Notes under the pieces: generated by a model
Databases searched by the model: none
Seen by the model: the letters and a program-made list of their open reading frames with translations, nothing else
What the model was told of the DNA's origin: nothing
Shown: piece by piece, positions 15,599 to 25,500 of the stretch
How positions within the stretch are numbered: position 1 is the stretch's first letter
Layout: each line of letters opens with the position of its first letter
Made by a program: the position numbers and the translations under genes
Source: Brumimicrobium sp041655765
GTDB taxonomy: Bacteria > Bacteroidota > Bacteroidia > Flavobacteriales_D > Crocinitomicaceae
Direction: 5' to 3'
Assembly: GCA_041655765.1 (NCBI GenBank)
Contig: JBBAEU010000023.1
Coordinates: forward strand, 1 to 37,074
Length of the DNA stretch: 37,074 bases

Positions 15599-17995
15599 AT
15601 GGATATAAATTTAAAAGACTATCCTAATATCATTTATAGAGAGGGCAATTTTGCCCTCTCTAATAATGGGTGTATAATTTATGGCTATAAAATTAATCTA
15701 CCTGAAATATACTCTTTATCTGAAAAAGATTTTGACAATTTACACGATATATGGTATAGCACCCTAAAAGGGTTCGATAAAGGGGCTATAATACATAAGT
15801 GTGACATATACCTCAAAAAAACATTTGATGAGTATATGCCTGACGAAACATACTTACAAAAGGCTACAAAAAATCATTTCCTTAACAGACCTTGGTTTGA
15901 ACATCATAGCTTTATATTTTTTACTTTTAGAGAAAGTAACTGGCTAGCCGAAAATATTATAAACCCTTTTAAAAAACCTGTTAAAACAAAAGATTTTCTT
16001 TTACAACTAGAAAAAGATAAGGGGTTTTTTTCTATGGTTGAGAGTTGCGTAGACTTTTTAAATAATTCTAAATATTTTAAACTTGAACCCATTGAAGAAG
16101 GTGTTTTTCAATATTTAGAACATAGCTATTTTAATGGATTCCACGATGATATTTATACGGATATTGAAACAAACAACTTGACAATTGGTAATAAAAAAAT
16201 AGGGGTTTGTTCAATAAGTAATACTAAACAACTAGGGGAAACATTAAAATCTTGTACCTATGATTCGAAAATGAGCGCAGGGGATTACTCTTACCATAAA
16301 GGTTTTGCAGATTCTCTAGGTTTAGATTTACCCTGTACACACATATATAATCAAATAATATACTTCCAAGACCATAGAGAGATAAAAGCAGGTATCGAAA
16401 GACAACGACAAAATTTAGAAGGAGCAAGAAAATTTCAGAAAGATTACGAAATACAAGCAGAAAGATTAGGCGAATATCTTACAGAACTTTCAGACGACGA
16501 AAAAATATTACTTGTCGGTAGCCATTTTAATGTAATATTTTTTGCCGAAAATGAAAACGAATATAATGCAGCGGAAAGGTTAACAGTAAACCGTTTTAGA
16601 GAAATGGATATAAAACCTTACCTACCAAATAAACATAATAAAAATAACTTATTTTTTAATTCGTTTTTTGCAAACGTTGCCAATATTAATAAAAGCAATA
16701 TCATTAAACCAATAGACTTACAGCAATCTATTTGTTTTTTTATTAATAGCACCAACTATAAGAATGATGATAAAGGTATCTATTTTAACGATAGGGTATT
16801 TAATATTCCAGTTCGTAAAGATGTTTGGGATGAAGATAAAAAACGAATTAAAGCTCGTAACTTTTTTATTGTTGCTCCTACTGGTGAAGGTAAATCAGTT
16901 TTAGCAAACCATATATTTAGGCAGTACCACGAGGAAGGAGTGAAAATCGTTATTATAGATATGGGCGATAGCTACCGTAAACTATCTTTACTCTACCCTG
17001 ACGATACCATATATATAAAGTATGAAGAGGGTATTTCTTTAGGACTAAATCCGTTTATGGTTGAAAATTCTAAACTTATTTCAGCTGAAAAAATAAACGA
17101 CCTTGCTTTGTTCGTTTTTAAAATATGGAAAAGGGATAGGTTACCCGAAGAAGAAGAAGCGGTTAGTCTTAGAATGATTATTACTCTATACTATCAATCA
17201 GCAAATGAACACCACAGCTTCCCTCATTTTTATGCTTTTGTTGCTCAAAATAAATCAGATATATATAAGGTATTAGAACTAAACCCTGAATTTATAAACC
17301 TTGATGATTTTTTACATATAGCATCAGAATTCGTTGAAAATGGTATTTATGCTTTTCTGTTTGAAAATGAAACAGACGAAAGCCATAAAATTGAAGGTAA
17401 AAAATTTATTGTTTTTGAACTCGATGCAATTAAAGATAACCACGTTTTATTAGCCATAATGCTACAAATGATTAGCATAGCAATTCAAAACGTGGTTTGG
17501 AAAGACCGCTCAACGAAAGGGGTTGTATTCTTTGATGAATTCGCTAAAATGCTAAAATTCCCTTCTGTACTTTCAACTACTGAATTTTTTTATCAGGCAG
17601 CACGTAAACAAGGTGCAAGTATTGGCATCGTTTTACAATCACCTAACCAACTTCCTAAAAATGATGCTGCCAGCTCAATTATTGAAAATACACAGGTAAT
17701 GTATATAATGCAAAATGAAAAGGGTTACGATGAACTGATTGAAAGGCTTGGACTAAAAGAACACGACAAGAACCAGCTAGGCTCAATAAAATATAACTTT
17801 TCAGGCAAAATAAAATATTCGGAGTTTTTGCTAAAAATTGGCTCAGAAAGCAATATTGTAAGGTTAGAACTAGCAAAAGAAGTTTTACTTGCTTTTGAAT
17901 CCGAAGGTAAAGTTTACAATGAAATTATGGCTATTTACGATAAAGAAAAAGATATGGAGAAAGCAATCGAAATTTACAAAACCCTTAAATCTTAA
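15599..17995 (+). CDS. traG: TraG, VirB4-like conjugation ATPase
   Basis: The largest energy-supplying protein of the mating channel, 798 aa, normal for the Bacteroides TraG family. The N-terminal half (about 1-400) is the VirB4-type non-catalytic region. The C-terminal half is a RecA-like ATPase with Walker A APTGEGKS at 426-433, then KIVIIDMGDSYRKL, a conserved follow-on segment in TraG/VirB4, and Walker B VVFFDEF at 642-648. ARKQGASIGIVLQSPNQLP is the arginine-finger/motif region. It is thought to act in the cytoplasm at the inner membrane, powering pilin handling. Tight spacing (2 bases before, 3 after) places it inside the tra operon. Confidence 0.95.
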   Translation: MDINLKDYPNIIYREGNFALSNNGCIIYGYKINLPEIYSLSEKDFDNLHDIWYSTLKGFDKGAIIHKCDIYLKKTFDEYMPDETYLQKATKNHFLNRPWFEHHSFIFFTFRESNWLAENIINPFKKPVKTKDFLLQLEKDKGFFSMVESCVDFLNNSKYFKLEPIEEGVFQYLEHSYFNGFHDDIYTDIETNNLTIGNKKIGVCSISNTKQLGETLKSCTYDSKMSAGDYSYHKGFADSLGLDLPCTHIYNQIIYFQDHREIKAGIERQRQNLEGARKFQKDYEIQAERLGEYLTELSDDEKILLVGSHFNVIFFAENENEYNAAERLTVNRFREMDIKPYLPNKHNKNNLFFNSFFANVANINKSNIIKPIDLQQSICFFINSTNYKNDDKGIYFNDRVFNIPVRKDVWDEDKKRIKARNFFIVAPTGEGKSVLANHIFRQYHEEGVKIVIIDMGDSYRKLSLLYPDDTIYIKYEEGISLGLNPFMVENSKLISAEKINDLALFVFKIWKRDRLPEEEEAVSLRMIITLYYQSANEHHSFPHFYAFVAQNKSDIYKVLELNPEFINLDDFLHIASEFVENGIYAFLFENETDESHKIEGKKFIVFELDAIKDNHVLLAIMLQMISIAIQNVVWKDRSTKGVVFFDEFAKMLKFPSVLSTTEFFYQAARKQGASIGIVLQSPNQLPKNDAASSIIENTQVMYIMQNEKGYDELIERLGLKEHDKNQLGSIKYNFSGKIKYSEFLLKIGSESNIVRLELAKEVLLAFESEGKVYNEIMAIYDKEKDMEKAIEIYKTLKS

Positions 17996-17998
17996 ACA

Positions 17999-18685
17999 AT
18001 GAAAAAATTAAATTTTTTGTTCATCTTTTGCGCTTTTGCAACAATTGGTTATAGCCAACCCGGAGTAGGTACGCTAATCGAAATTGGTGCTGAATATATA
18101 GTACCTGCACCCCCTCAATTAGTTTCAAGGGATTTAAAATGGAAAGCCGCAGATGAAGCAAATCATAAAGCTCAAATGGCTCAAATGGTAAAAGATGCTG
18201 CGGTATTGGCAGACCAATTAGAAACAAGCAGGGAAAGGCTTAAATACGTAAAAGAAGCTACTGCAAAACTTAGTAAAGTTAACGCAAAATTAAGAAACTT
18301 AAAAAATTTAGAATCTGCCGTAGCATCAACAGTATCTATTACTGCAAGTTTTTATGAGTTTATGAAAGATATGGAAAAGGACAACTTATTCCATATTGAA
18401 GAATATAGATATATGGCAAATTACGGTCAAAGGATTTTATTCTCAATTAGTAATACAGTTAATATGCTTACAATAGTTTTATCAGATTATGGTTTAGAGG
18501 GTTCAGATTTTGAAAGATTAGATGCTTTAAATCAAGGTTTAATCCAACTGGATCAAGATTTTATTACCATAAATGCTTTAATGTGGGAAATGCAAACTTT
18601 AAGAAACAATAGGTTACAATTACGGACTTTAGATTATATGCGAGCCGCCTTATCAGGTAAACCTTTAAGAAATGCGGGTAAATAA
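17999..18685 (+). CDS. traI: TraI, VirB5-like periplasmic protein (DUF4141 family)
   Basis: Secreted helical protein, 228 aa. It begins with a signal peptide (MKKLNFLFIFCAFATIGYSQ), then long amphipathic helices (about 35-105, rich in Ala, Lys and Glu: QMVKDAAVLADQLETSRERL), a middle region around VASTVSITASFYEFM, and a C-terminal helical part. The position directly after traG and before the polytopic TraJ, and the helical secreted form, match TraI/DUF4141 in CTnDOT-like systems, thought to correspond to VirB5, a pilus-tip or channel-associated protein. The equivalence to VirB5 is functional inference. Its ATG follows traG by 3 bases. Confidence 0.8.
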   Translation: MKKLNFLFIFCAFATIGYSQPGVGTLIEIGAEYIVPAPPQLVSRDLKWKAADEANHKAQMAQMVKDAAVLADQLETSRERLKYVKEATAKLSKVNAKLRNLKNLESAVASTVSITASFYEFMKDMEKDNLFHIEEYRYMANYGQRILFSISNTVNMLTIVLSDYGLEGSDFERLDALNQGLIQLDQDFITINALMWEMQTLRNNRLQLRTLDYMRAALSGKPLRNAGK

Positions 18686-18700
18686 TCAAAAAAAAAGAAT

Positions 18701-19564
18701 ATGAACTTACAATATTTAGATGTTATATATAAAAATATGTTTCAAGGTGTTTTTATATCACCTTTTATAACATATAGCAAAGTCCTTGGTTGCCTAATAA
18801 TTGTTATTGTTATGTCTAATAATTTATTTCGCAGCTTTAGTCGAACTGGCATTATTTTTACACCTAGAGAAAGTGATGGTTTTTCTCCATATGACCTTTT
18901 AAGAGGCGCTGGGCTTATACTTCTCGTTACTTTTAGTACACAAATACTAAATGTTTTTGATAGTCTTATGGTAGACGTTGAAACATTGTTTTATGCTGAA
19001 ATGGAACAGTTAGGTACAGATTATAGAGTATCTTTTTTTCCTAGTACAGATAAACTTACTGCTTTATTTAAAGAAACTGAAGAAAAAAGAAATGGTTGGG
19101 ATATTGTAAAGGCGGTTTTAGATATATTTTCATTCCTAAACCCTCTTACGTGGTTAGGTGGTGCAGCTAATTATCTTCTTAGCGGTTTATTAAATGGCAT
19201 CGAAATGTTTATTTACCCTTTTTTTCTTTGTAAACGGTACTTCATAATGGGTATTCTTAAATTTATGTTTCCTCTTATGATTGCCTTATCAATCTTTAAT
19301 AAAACACGAGATTTTATTATAATTGTTTTGAAATATTACGCTCGTATTTACCTCGCTATTATTCCTATGGTTTTTACTACAATTTTCACTACAATAGTTT
19401 TTCAAAATATGCACGATATATTAAATGCTGGTAATGTTATGGATCACGCTACTATGGCAATTGGTGGTCCGCTTATTACTTGCTGTATATTAATTTTTAC
19501 TGTAATACTAAAAACAAAACTTTATAGTGAATCATTTAAAATAATGGATAAATTAATACCCTAA
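18701..19564 (+). CDS. traJ: TraJ, VirB6-like polytopic inner-membrane protein
   Basis: Integral membrane protein, 287 aa, with about six hydrophobic segments (near residues 22-40, 66-88, 150-168, 172-198, 205-235 and 250-275) and a charged soluble loop around 95-135 (KETEEKRNGWD). Topology, size and location before the VirB8-like TraK match Bacteroides TraJ, which corresponds to VirB6, the inner-membrane channel component. The start is an ATG behind AAAAAAAAGAAT, 15 bases after traI; 2 bases separate it from traK. Confidence 0.85.
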   Translation: MNLQYLDVIYKNMFQGVFISPFITYSKVLGCLIIVIVMSNNLFRSFSRTGIIFTPRESDGFSPYDLLRGAGLILLVTFSTQILNVFDSLMVDVETLFYAEMEQLGTDYRVSFFPSTDKLTALFKETEEKRNGWDIVKAVLDIFSFLNPLTWLGGAANYLLSGLLNGIEMFIYPFFLCKRYFIMGILKFMFPLMIALSIFNKTRDFIIIVLKYYARIYLAIIPMVFTTIFTTIVFQNMHDILNAGNVMDHATMAIGGPLITCCILIFTVILKTKLYSESFKIMDKLIP

Positions 19565-19566
19565 AT

Positions 19567-20178
19567 ATGATAAATCCAAAGGTTAACATCTATAAATTTC
19601 TTTTATTAAATAGGCTTATTGTGTTTGCTCTAGTTGGTGCTTTTTTAGTAGCAAGTATTATAATGGGTATATCAATTAACAGGTTATATTCTAAACAACT
19701 TAATACCGTACTAGTAGTTGGCACAGAAGGTGAAGTTATTCCTATGAAATGGCTTAAAAGAAAGGAAAACATTGAGATAGAACTAAAACACCACCTGTTA
19801 ATGTTTCACGAAAATTTTTACGAATATGACCTTATGAACGTAAAAAGAAATACAGAAAAAGCATTGTGGTTAGGCGATAATTCGATTGAGCAACTTTATA
19901 TAAAACGTAGTAACGATGGTTGGTATAATAAGGTAGAAATGTATAATATAAAACAATCAATCGAAATTGAACCCGAAAATATTATCATACAAGGCAATAA
20001 AGAACCGTTCCAATTTAAAATTATTGCCAAACTTACTATTACACAAGGGAATCAAATTTCTATTTACCAATTTGAAACATTGGGTAATATTATTTTTGTG
20101 AGTAGAAATTATCCACTTAACCCACACGGATTTTTAATTACTAATTTTAGTGAGATTAACCGTATGCAATTAAAATAA
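19567..20178 (+). CDS. traK: TraK, VirB8-like bitopic membrane protein
   Basis: Inner-membrane assembly factor, 203 aa, with a short cytoplasmic N-terminus, one transmembrane helix (about 12-36, LLLNRLIVFALVGAFLVASIIMG) and a periplasmic domain. The segment KHHLLMFHENFYEYD at about 74-88 followed by ALWLGD and WYNKVEMYNIKQSIEIEP matches what I recall of the TraK family (CTnDOT type), which folds like VirB8 and links the core complex to the inner-membrane complex. No TraL gene follows; traM starts 4 bases after this stop, so the usual small TraL is absent or unrecognisable. Confidence 0.85.
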   Translation: MINPKVNIYKFLLLNRLIVFALVGAFLVASIIMGISINRLYSKQLNTVLVVGTEGEVIPMKWLKRKENIEIELKHHLLMFHENFYEYDLMNVKRNTEKALWLGDNSIEQLYIKRSNDGWYNKVEMYNIKQSIEIEPENIIIQGNKEPFQFKIIAKLTITQGNQISIYQFETLGNIIFVSRNYPLNPHGFLITNFSEINRMQLK

Positions 20179-20182
20179 TATT

Positions 20183-21148
20183 ATGGATAAAAAGAAAATT
20201 ATCTTTTTAGGTGCAATTGGTATTCTATTTATTGGACTTGTATTTATTACCATATCAAACTTTAATAATTCAGATGGTAATATACAATCTGACTCTTTTA
20301 AAGTACCTGATGTTGTGTCGGAAAATAGCAAAGATTTTTATGCTAGTAAACTTGCAAAAGCAAATCAAAACCGTAACCCTCAAAATGATGAAAATATAAA
20401 CCCTAATGCGGAATTTCAAACTTATGCAACGGACTCTTCCTTAAACGATACAACGATTATAACTGTAAATCCTGAACTTGATTCTGAAACAGAATACAAA
20501 GAACCTGTAAAACCTAAACCCAAAACATCTAGCTCTAATCAACCTCGTAAAGTAAAGAAAAATCAAACTCCAGTAAATCAAGTACAAACAAAAACGGCTG
20601 AAACGGTAATTGATAATACACCTAAAAGCGGTTTTGGTATTGTAAGAAACGAAAACGTAAAGAGTACACCTGTAATTAAAGCAGTACCACTAAAAACAAA
20701 TGATTTTTTTCCTATAATCAATGAAACAACAGTTACCATTAGAAACAATACGAATATCGTTTTTATTTTACTGGAAGATTTAATTGTAGGGAGTGAAACA
20801 TTTAAAAAAAATGGCATTGCTTTCGGAAAAGCAAAACAATACGACCATTTTTTTGATGTTCACATATACCAAATAAAAAATACAGATGGACTAATGTATA
20901 ACGTTGAAAAATTAAACATCTTCGTATTTGATGAAAACTATTCTAGGGGTTTTAAATTTGAAGGTAAAGTGGATGAGGGGGTAAAAGAGGGTACAATGGA
21001 AACTGTATCAGGCACATCAATTACTGAAATGGGCGTTAAAACAGGCGCAAGACTAGTAGATAGGGTTGTTAATAAAGTAGCTCGTAAAAAAGAACCTACC
21101 GTAAGCATCTTAAGAGGTTACCGTATATACATTAAACCAATTAACTAA
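20183..21148 (+). CDS. traM: TraM, VirB10-like envelope-spanning protein
   Basis: Core-complex protein spanning from inner to outer membrane, 321 aa. Visible parts: cytoplasmic KKK, one transmembrane helix (5-26), a polar, Pro/Lys-rich linker (about 90-150: EPVKPKPKTSSSNQ), and a C-terminal beta domain (about 175-321) with IVFILLEDLIVGSETFKKNG and a final GYRIYIKPIN, matching the C-terminus of Bacteroides TraM. It is shorter than many TraM proteins, mainly in the linker. VirB10-type proteins sense ATP use by the coupling and VirB4 ATPases and gate the channel. It is 6 bases before traN. Confidence 0.85.
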   Translation: MDKKKIIFLGAIGILFIGLVFITISNFNNSDGNIQSDSFKVPDVVSENSKDFYASKLAKANQNRNPQNDENINPNAEFQTYATDSSLNDTTIITVNPELDSETEYKEPVKPKPKTSSSNQPRKVKKNQTPVNQVQTKTAETVIDNTPKSGFGIVRNENVKSTPVIKAVPLKTNDFFPIINETTVTIRNNTNIVFILLEDLIVGSETFKKNGIAFGKAKQYDHFFDVHIYQIKNTDGLMYNVEKLNIFVFDENYSRGFKFEGKVDEGVKEGTMETVSGTSITEMGVKTGARLVDRVVNKVARKKEPTVSILRGYRIYIKPIN

Positions 21149-21154
21149 ATACAA

Positions 21155-22015
21155 ATGAAGAAAATATTAACTTTATTTTTTCTCGTAATCCATATATATT
21201 GCTTTGCTCAAAATATGGGTGATATATATGTAAATGAGAACAACTCTGCTACAATAAGCTTCGATGAAGAAATTGATTTTGTTGTTTTTGGTAACAACCC
21301 ACCCCTAAGCGATACTCGCTCTCAGTTTTACGATTTTTTTACTGATGGTACTGTTTGCGTAATTCGTGGCAATACACCTAAAGCCCCTAAAACATCTATT
21401 ACAATTAAATTGCAAAATAATGATGTTTGGTTTGGCTATATATGTTTTGGCGAGAATGCAAAAATACTATATTCTTTTAGTTCTAAATCTATAAAAACAA
21501 ATAGTGAAACTGACATAAAAGAAAACACATCATTACAAAAAGATGGTCCGGATAATTTTATCATTTCTAATGATAAAGAGATAAACGATAATATATTAAA
21601 AGCTAAAAACCTAAAACGTGAAATCTTTACGGTAGGTCAAAAAATAGGAGATGTTGAAATTTCAATTAATTTAATTCGAAATGATAAAATAAACTCTTAC
21701 TTCGTTTTTGAAATAAACAACAAAAGCGGTAATGCCTATATAATAGACGGTATTCTGTTTAAATTCATCGAGGGTAAAAGAAAAGGAATAAAACGGGATG
21801 AAGCAAGTACCGAAGAACGACTAATGCCTATTTCAATTTTAGGAACTAAAAACGTAAAGGCTTATTCATCTGAAATAATAGGCGTTGCAATACCTTTGTT
21901 TAGCGTAAACAATACAGGAAAAGCCGAAATTTCTATTCGTGAAAAAGACGGCACAAGAAGCGCAAAACTAACTATTAAAGGCAATACCCTAAATAAAATT
22001 AAATTACTAAAATAA
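21155..22015 (+). CDS. traN: TraN, VirB9-like protein (DUF4138 family)
   Basis: Secreted periplasmic protein, 286 aa. It has a signal peptide ending at CFAQ (residues 1-19), an N-terminal beta domain, a Lys/Asn-rich linker at about 105-150, and a C-terminal beta-sandwich (about 160-286) with the strand-rich segment YFVFEINNKSGNAYIIDGILF and AYSSEIIGVAIPLFSV. The order traM-traN and this two-domain form match Bacteroides TraN/DUF4138, the counterpart of VirB9, which forms the outer-membrane core ring with the VirB10-like TraM. Its last base is the first base of traO (TAATG). Confidence 0.85.
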   Translation: MKKILTLFFLVIHIYCFAQNMGDIYVNENNSATISFDEEIDFVVFGNNPPLSDTRSQFYDFFTDGTVCVIRGNTPKAPKTSITIKLQNNDVWFGYICFGENAKILYSFSSKSIKTNSETDIKENTSLQKDGPDNFIISNDKEINDNILKAKNLKREIFTVGQKIGDVEISINLIRNDKINSYFVFEINNKSGNAYIIDGILFKFIEGKRKGIKRDEASTEERLMPISILGTKNVKAYSSEIIGVAIPLFSVNNTGKAEISIREKDGTRSAKLTIKGNTLNKIKLLK

Positions 22016-22524
22016 TGAAAAGAACTATTCTAATTGCTTGCTTGCTTACTACTTTTGCAATCGTTTCAAACGCTCAACTCTTACGTGTTCACTCTGCAAA
22101 ATCAGTGGAATACTTACAAACATTTAACCCTAAAGGTTTTGAATCCGCTTTAGGGTTTAATTACAGTTTTAATAACGCATTCCGTATGAAAACAGGGTTT
22201 TCATACGGCACACATACAATGCCATTCTCTAAATTTTATCGCTTTCAACCTTACTTCTCTATATTTTATAAAGTAGCTAGCTTTAATGATATGTTTTTTA
22301 TAGACATTTTCGCTTCCGCTAAAATTGGCTTACAAAATGGGAAAAACGAAATTTTGGGTAAACATTCTAATTTGTTTTTTGGTGAAAGTCTAGGCATAAG
22401 TATAGAATATACGGTTTATCACTTTTTTTCAGTTGGTGCATTAGCTTCTCAAAATTTTTACCAACTCAATACCGTAAATTCTACCTCATTTACTTTCGGT
22501 GTTTTTATTTCATATAACTTCTAA
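22015..22524 (+). CDS. traO: TraO, probable outer-membrane conjugation protein
   Basis: Outer-membrane-type protein, 169 aa, with a signal peptide (ending near VSNAQ) and alternating hydrophobic/aromatic strands (FESALGFNYSFNNAF, FRMKTGFSYGTH, FFGESLGISIEYTVYHFFS) that end in FGVFISYNF. A terminal aromatic residue is the usual mark of outer-membrane beta-barrels. Size and location after traN match TraO of Bacteroides conjugative elements. Its exact job in the channel is not known. It is one base into traN and 11 bases before the adhesin gene. Confidence 0.8.
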   Translation: MKRTILIACLLTTFAIVSNAQLLRVHSAKSVEYLQTFNPKGFESALGFNYSFNNAFRMKTGFSYGTHTMPFSKFYRFQPYFSIFYKVASFNDMFFIDIFASAKIGLQNGKNEILGKHSNLFFGESLGISIEYTVYHFFSVGALASQNFYQLNTVNSTSFTFGVFISYNF

Positions 22525-22535
22525 AACCTAAAACT

Positions 22536-25500
22536 ATGAAAAAGTTATTACTTATATTTAACCTTGTTTTTTGCAGTTTATTAATTTTTTCACAATCAAA
22601 CACACTGGTTTACCATAAACAAAATAGGGCTTATCCAAACCCAGTTTTACTTTCTAATAATTCATTTAATGCAATCACTGCAAAATGGTATCACGTTGGT
22701 TGGGTAGAGGAAGATAATATGTATTATGTTATAGAGGAACTTAATATTACAGATAATACTTATCAACCACCAATTAACTATTTTACTGAGTTATCGGCAA
22801 TAGCGTTATCAAAACAAACTTTAATAGTTGGTTCTTTAGTTACACACCAACCAAACCAAATAGAGATTACTAGGCTTAAAGTTTCAAATGTAACTGTACC
22901 CGAATTAAGAATTTATAATTTCAATGCAAATACTTATTGGGTCCCTTACGGTGGGAGCGTTAATATTAGTTATCAAAATACACCATCTGATATTGGATAC
23001 TTAAATGAACGTATTTTAATATCTAATGCTGGTGAACATAAATGGGATGCCTTAGATATACAAGGGAATACTTTTACTTTAAAAAATTTAACTAAGAACA
23101 CTGATCTTAGAATAAGCTTATTTAATGACAATATTACTGCAATATCTAATATTATTACTATTGAAGTGGGTGGCGACCCTTTAAATGTCGGTGAAATTAG
23201 AAATAAATCAGTTCCTTCCGGTCATTTCGGTGTAGCTTGCTATAATGACTTAGCTCCTCTATTAGGCTTTACAACAAATCCTAGCGGTGCTACAGGTTAC
23301 TATTCTTACCAGTGGCAAATTTCCGATACAGAAAATGGTACTTATACGGATTTATTAAATTATACGGCTAAAGATTTTCAATATACAATACCGCTGACTT
23401 CCATAAAATATTTTCGTTGCAAGGTTTCAAGTGGTTCTGTAAGTAAATATACTAATACAATAAAAATTAACGTTCACCCCCCTTTGGTATCAGGTGTAAT
23501 TACTACAGGGCAATCTATTTGCTCTAATACTCAACCTAATCAAATAAATTCGGTAACATTACCATCAGGAGGTTCTGGCATTTTTAATTATTATTGGCAA
23601 AATTCAACGGATAATTCAAATTGGTCAAATATTACAAATGCAAATTCTACAAACTATAAACCTACGGGTAACCTTAATTCTATAAAATATTATAGACGTA
23701 AGACCACAGATAATTTAGGTTGCGGTACAATATATAGTAACTCTCATAAAATTACTATATATGCTGATGTTTCTAGTGGTTCAATTTCAGGTACACAAAC
23801 AATTTGTTATAACACTAAACCTTCAGAATTTGTTAATACAACTAGTCCTAGCGGTGGTAATGGTACATTTACTTATAAATGGCAATACTCCATAAATAAT
23901 AACAGTTGGACAGATATTGCAGGGGCAACTTCCGCTAGTTTAGTGTATAGTTCTAATCTAAAAGTTACAACCTATTTTAGGCGTGTAGCGATTACAAATT
24001 GCGATACAGGGTATTCAAATACTATTAAAGTAACAGTTTATAAAGAGCGTATTGCTGGGACTATTGGTGAAAATCAAAATATTTGCCCCGATGGTTACGG
24101 AGAAAGAATAGTAAATAAAACACTTCCTTCAGGTGGTAATAATAGTTTCACATATTCGTGGGAATCTTCAAATACTGGTTCAGGTAATTGGAATAAAATA
24201 AATTACGAAACAGACAATTACTATAATCCAAATCAAGTTAAAAACATTAAATATTTCAGAAGAGTTGAAACCGACCTATGCGCCACTACTAATAGTAATA
24301 TGGTTTATGTTAAAGAAGCAGACCTTGTTACGGGTGGCTCAATTCAAGGTGAACAAGATTTATGCTTTGGTAGTAATCCTAATAAACTCGAAAATGTTAC
24401 ACTCCCTAGCGGTGGTGTAGGTGAGTTTAATTTTTCGTGGTTTAATTCATTAGATAATGCAAGTTGGAATTTAATTGATAATGCTAATTCTAAAGATTAT
24501 ACTCCCCCCTCGAATGCAACTATTTCTACTTACTATAAAAGAGTAAGTACAAATACTTGCGGTGTTTCTGAAAGTAACATAATACTGGTTAAAGTAAACC
24601 CTGAATTAGTAAGTGGCGTTATTGGCGAAAATCAAACAATTTACCCAAACACAAAACCAAATAAATTAAATTCAATACAACCTGCTTCAGGCGGTAAGGG
24701 TACATTTAACTACCTATGGCAATATAAAGTAGGTAATAACGATTGGGTTGATATAAATATTGGTGTTTTTGAATTCTTTCAACCGGATAATCTTACAGAA
24801 ACTACTACATACCGAAGAAGTGTTAAAGATAATTGCACACAAATTTATAGTAACGAAATAGTTATTACAGTAAGTAATGTAATGTTCGGTGGTACAATAG
24901 GTGCAGACCAAGAAATTTGCTTTAATACAAAACCAAGAAGCATTACTAACATTGTTTCACCATCAGGGGGTACTTCTCATATTTACACATACCAATGGGA
25001 AAAAAGCGAAACAGGAACAGGTGATTGGTATGTTATTAAAAACGAGGTAAGCAAAGATTTTACCCCCCCAGTATTAGATAAAACAACATATTACAGAAGA
25101 ACAGTTTTAAATGGTGCTTTTTCTGTTCATTCAAATACGGTTGAAATAGTTGTAGCAAATCAAATGCGAGGTGGCACAATAGGGGATAATATTTCTATTT
25201 ATGGAAATAAAGATATAATTCCTATTGTTTTTTATGAACTTCCTTCTGGTGGTTACGAAAATAAAGAATATACAATCCAAAGTTCTTTGAATGGTGTTAG
25301 TTGGAACGACGTATTTATAACAACCGAAAACCCAAGCGATATAATGTACTATCCAAATATAATGAATGGAACTACACTTTTCAGGATAAAGTCTTATTGC
25401 AATATTTGTGGGGTTTCATTAAGTAATACAATATCATATAGTATTATTCCTAAACTTACACCTTGCGGTATTGGTAATAATCAAACAATAGATTACAATA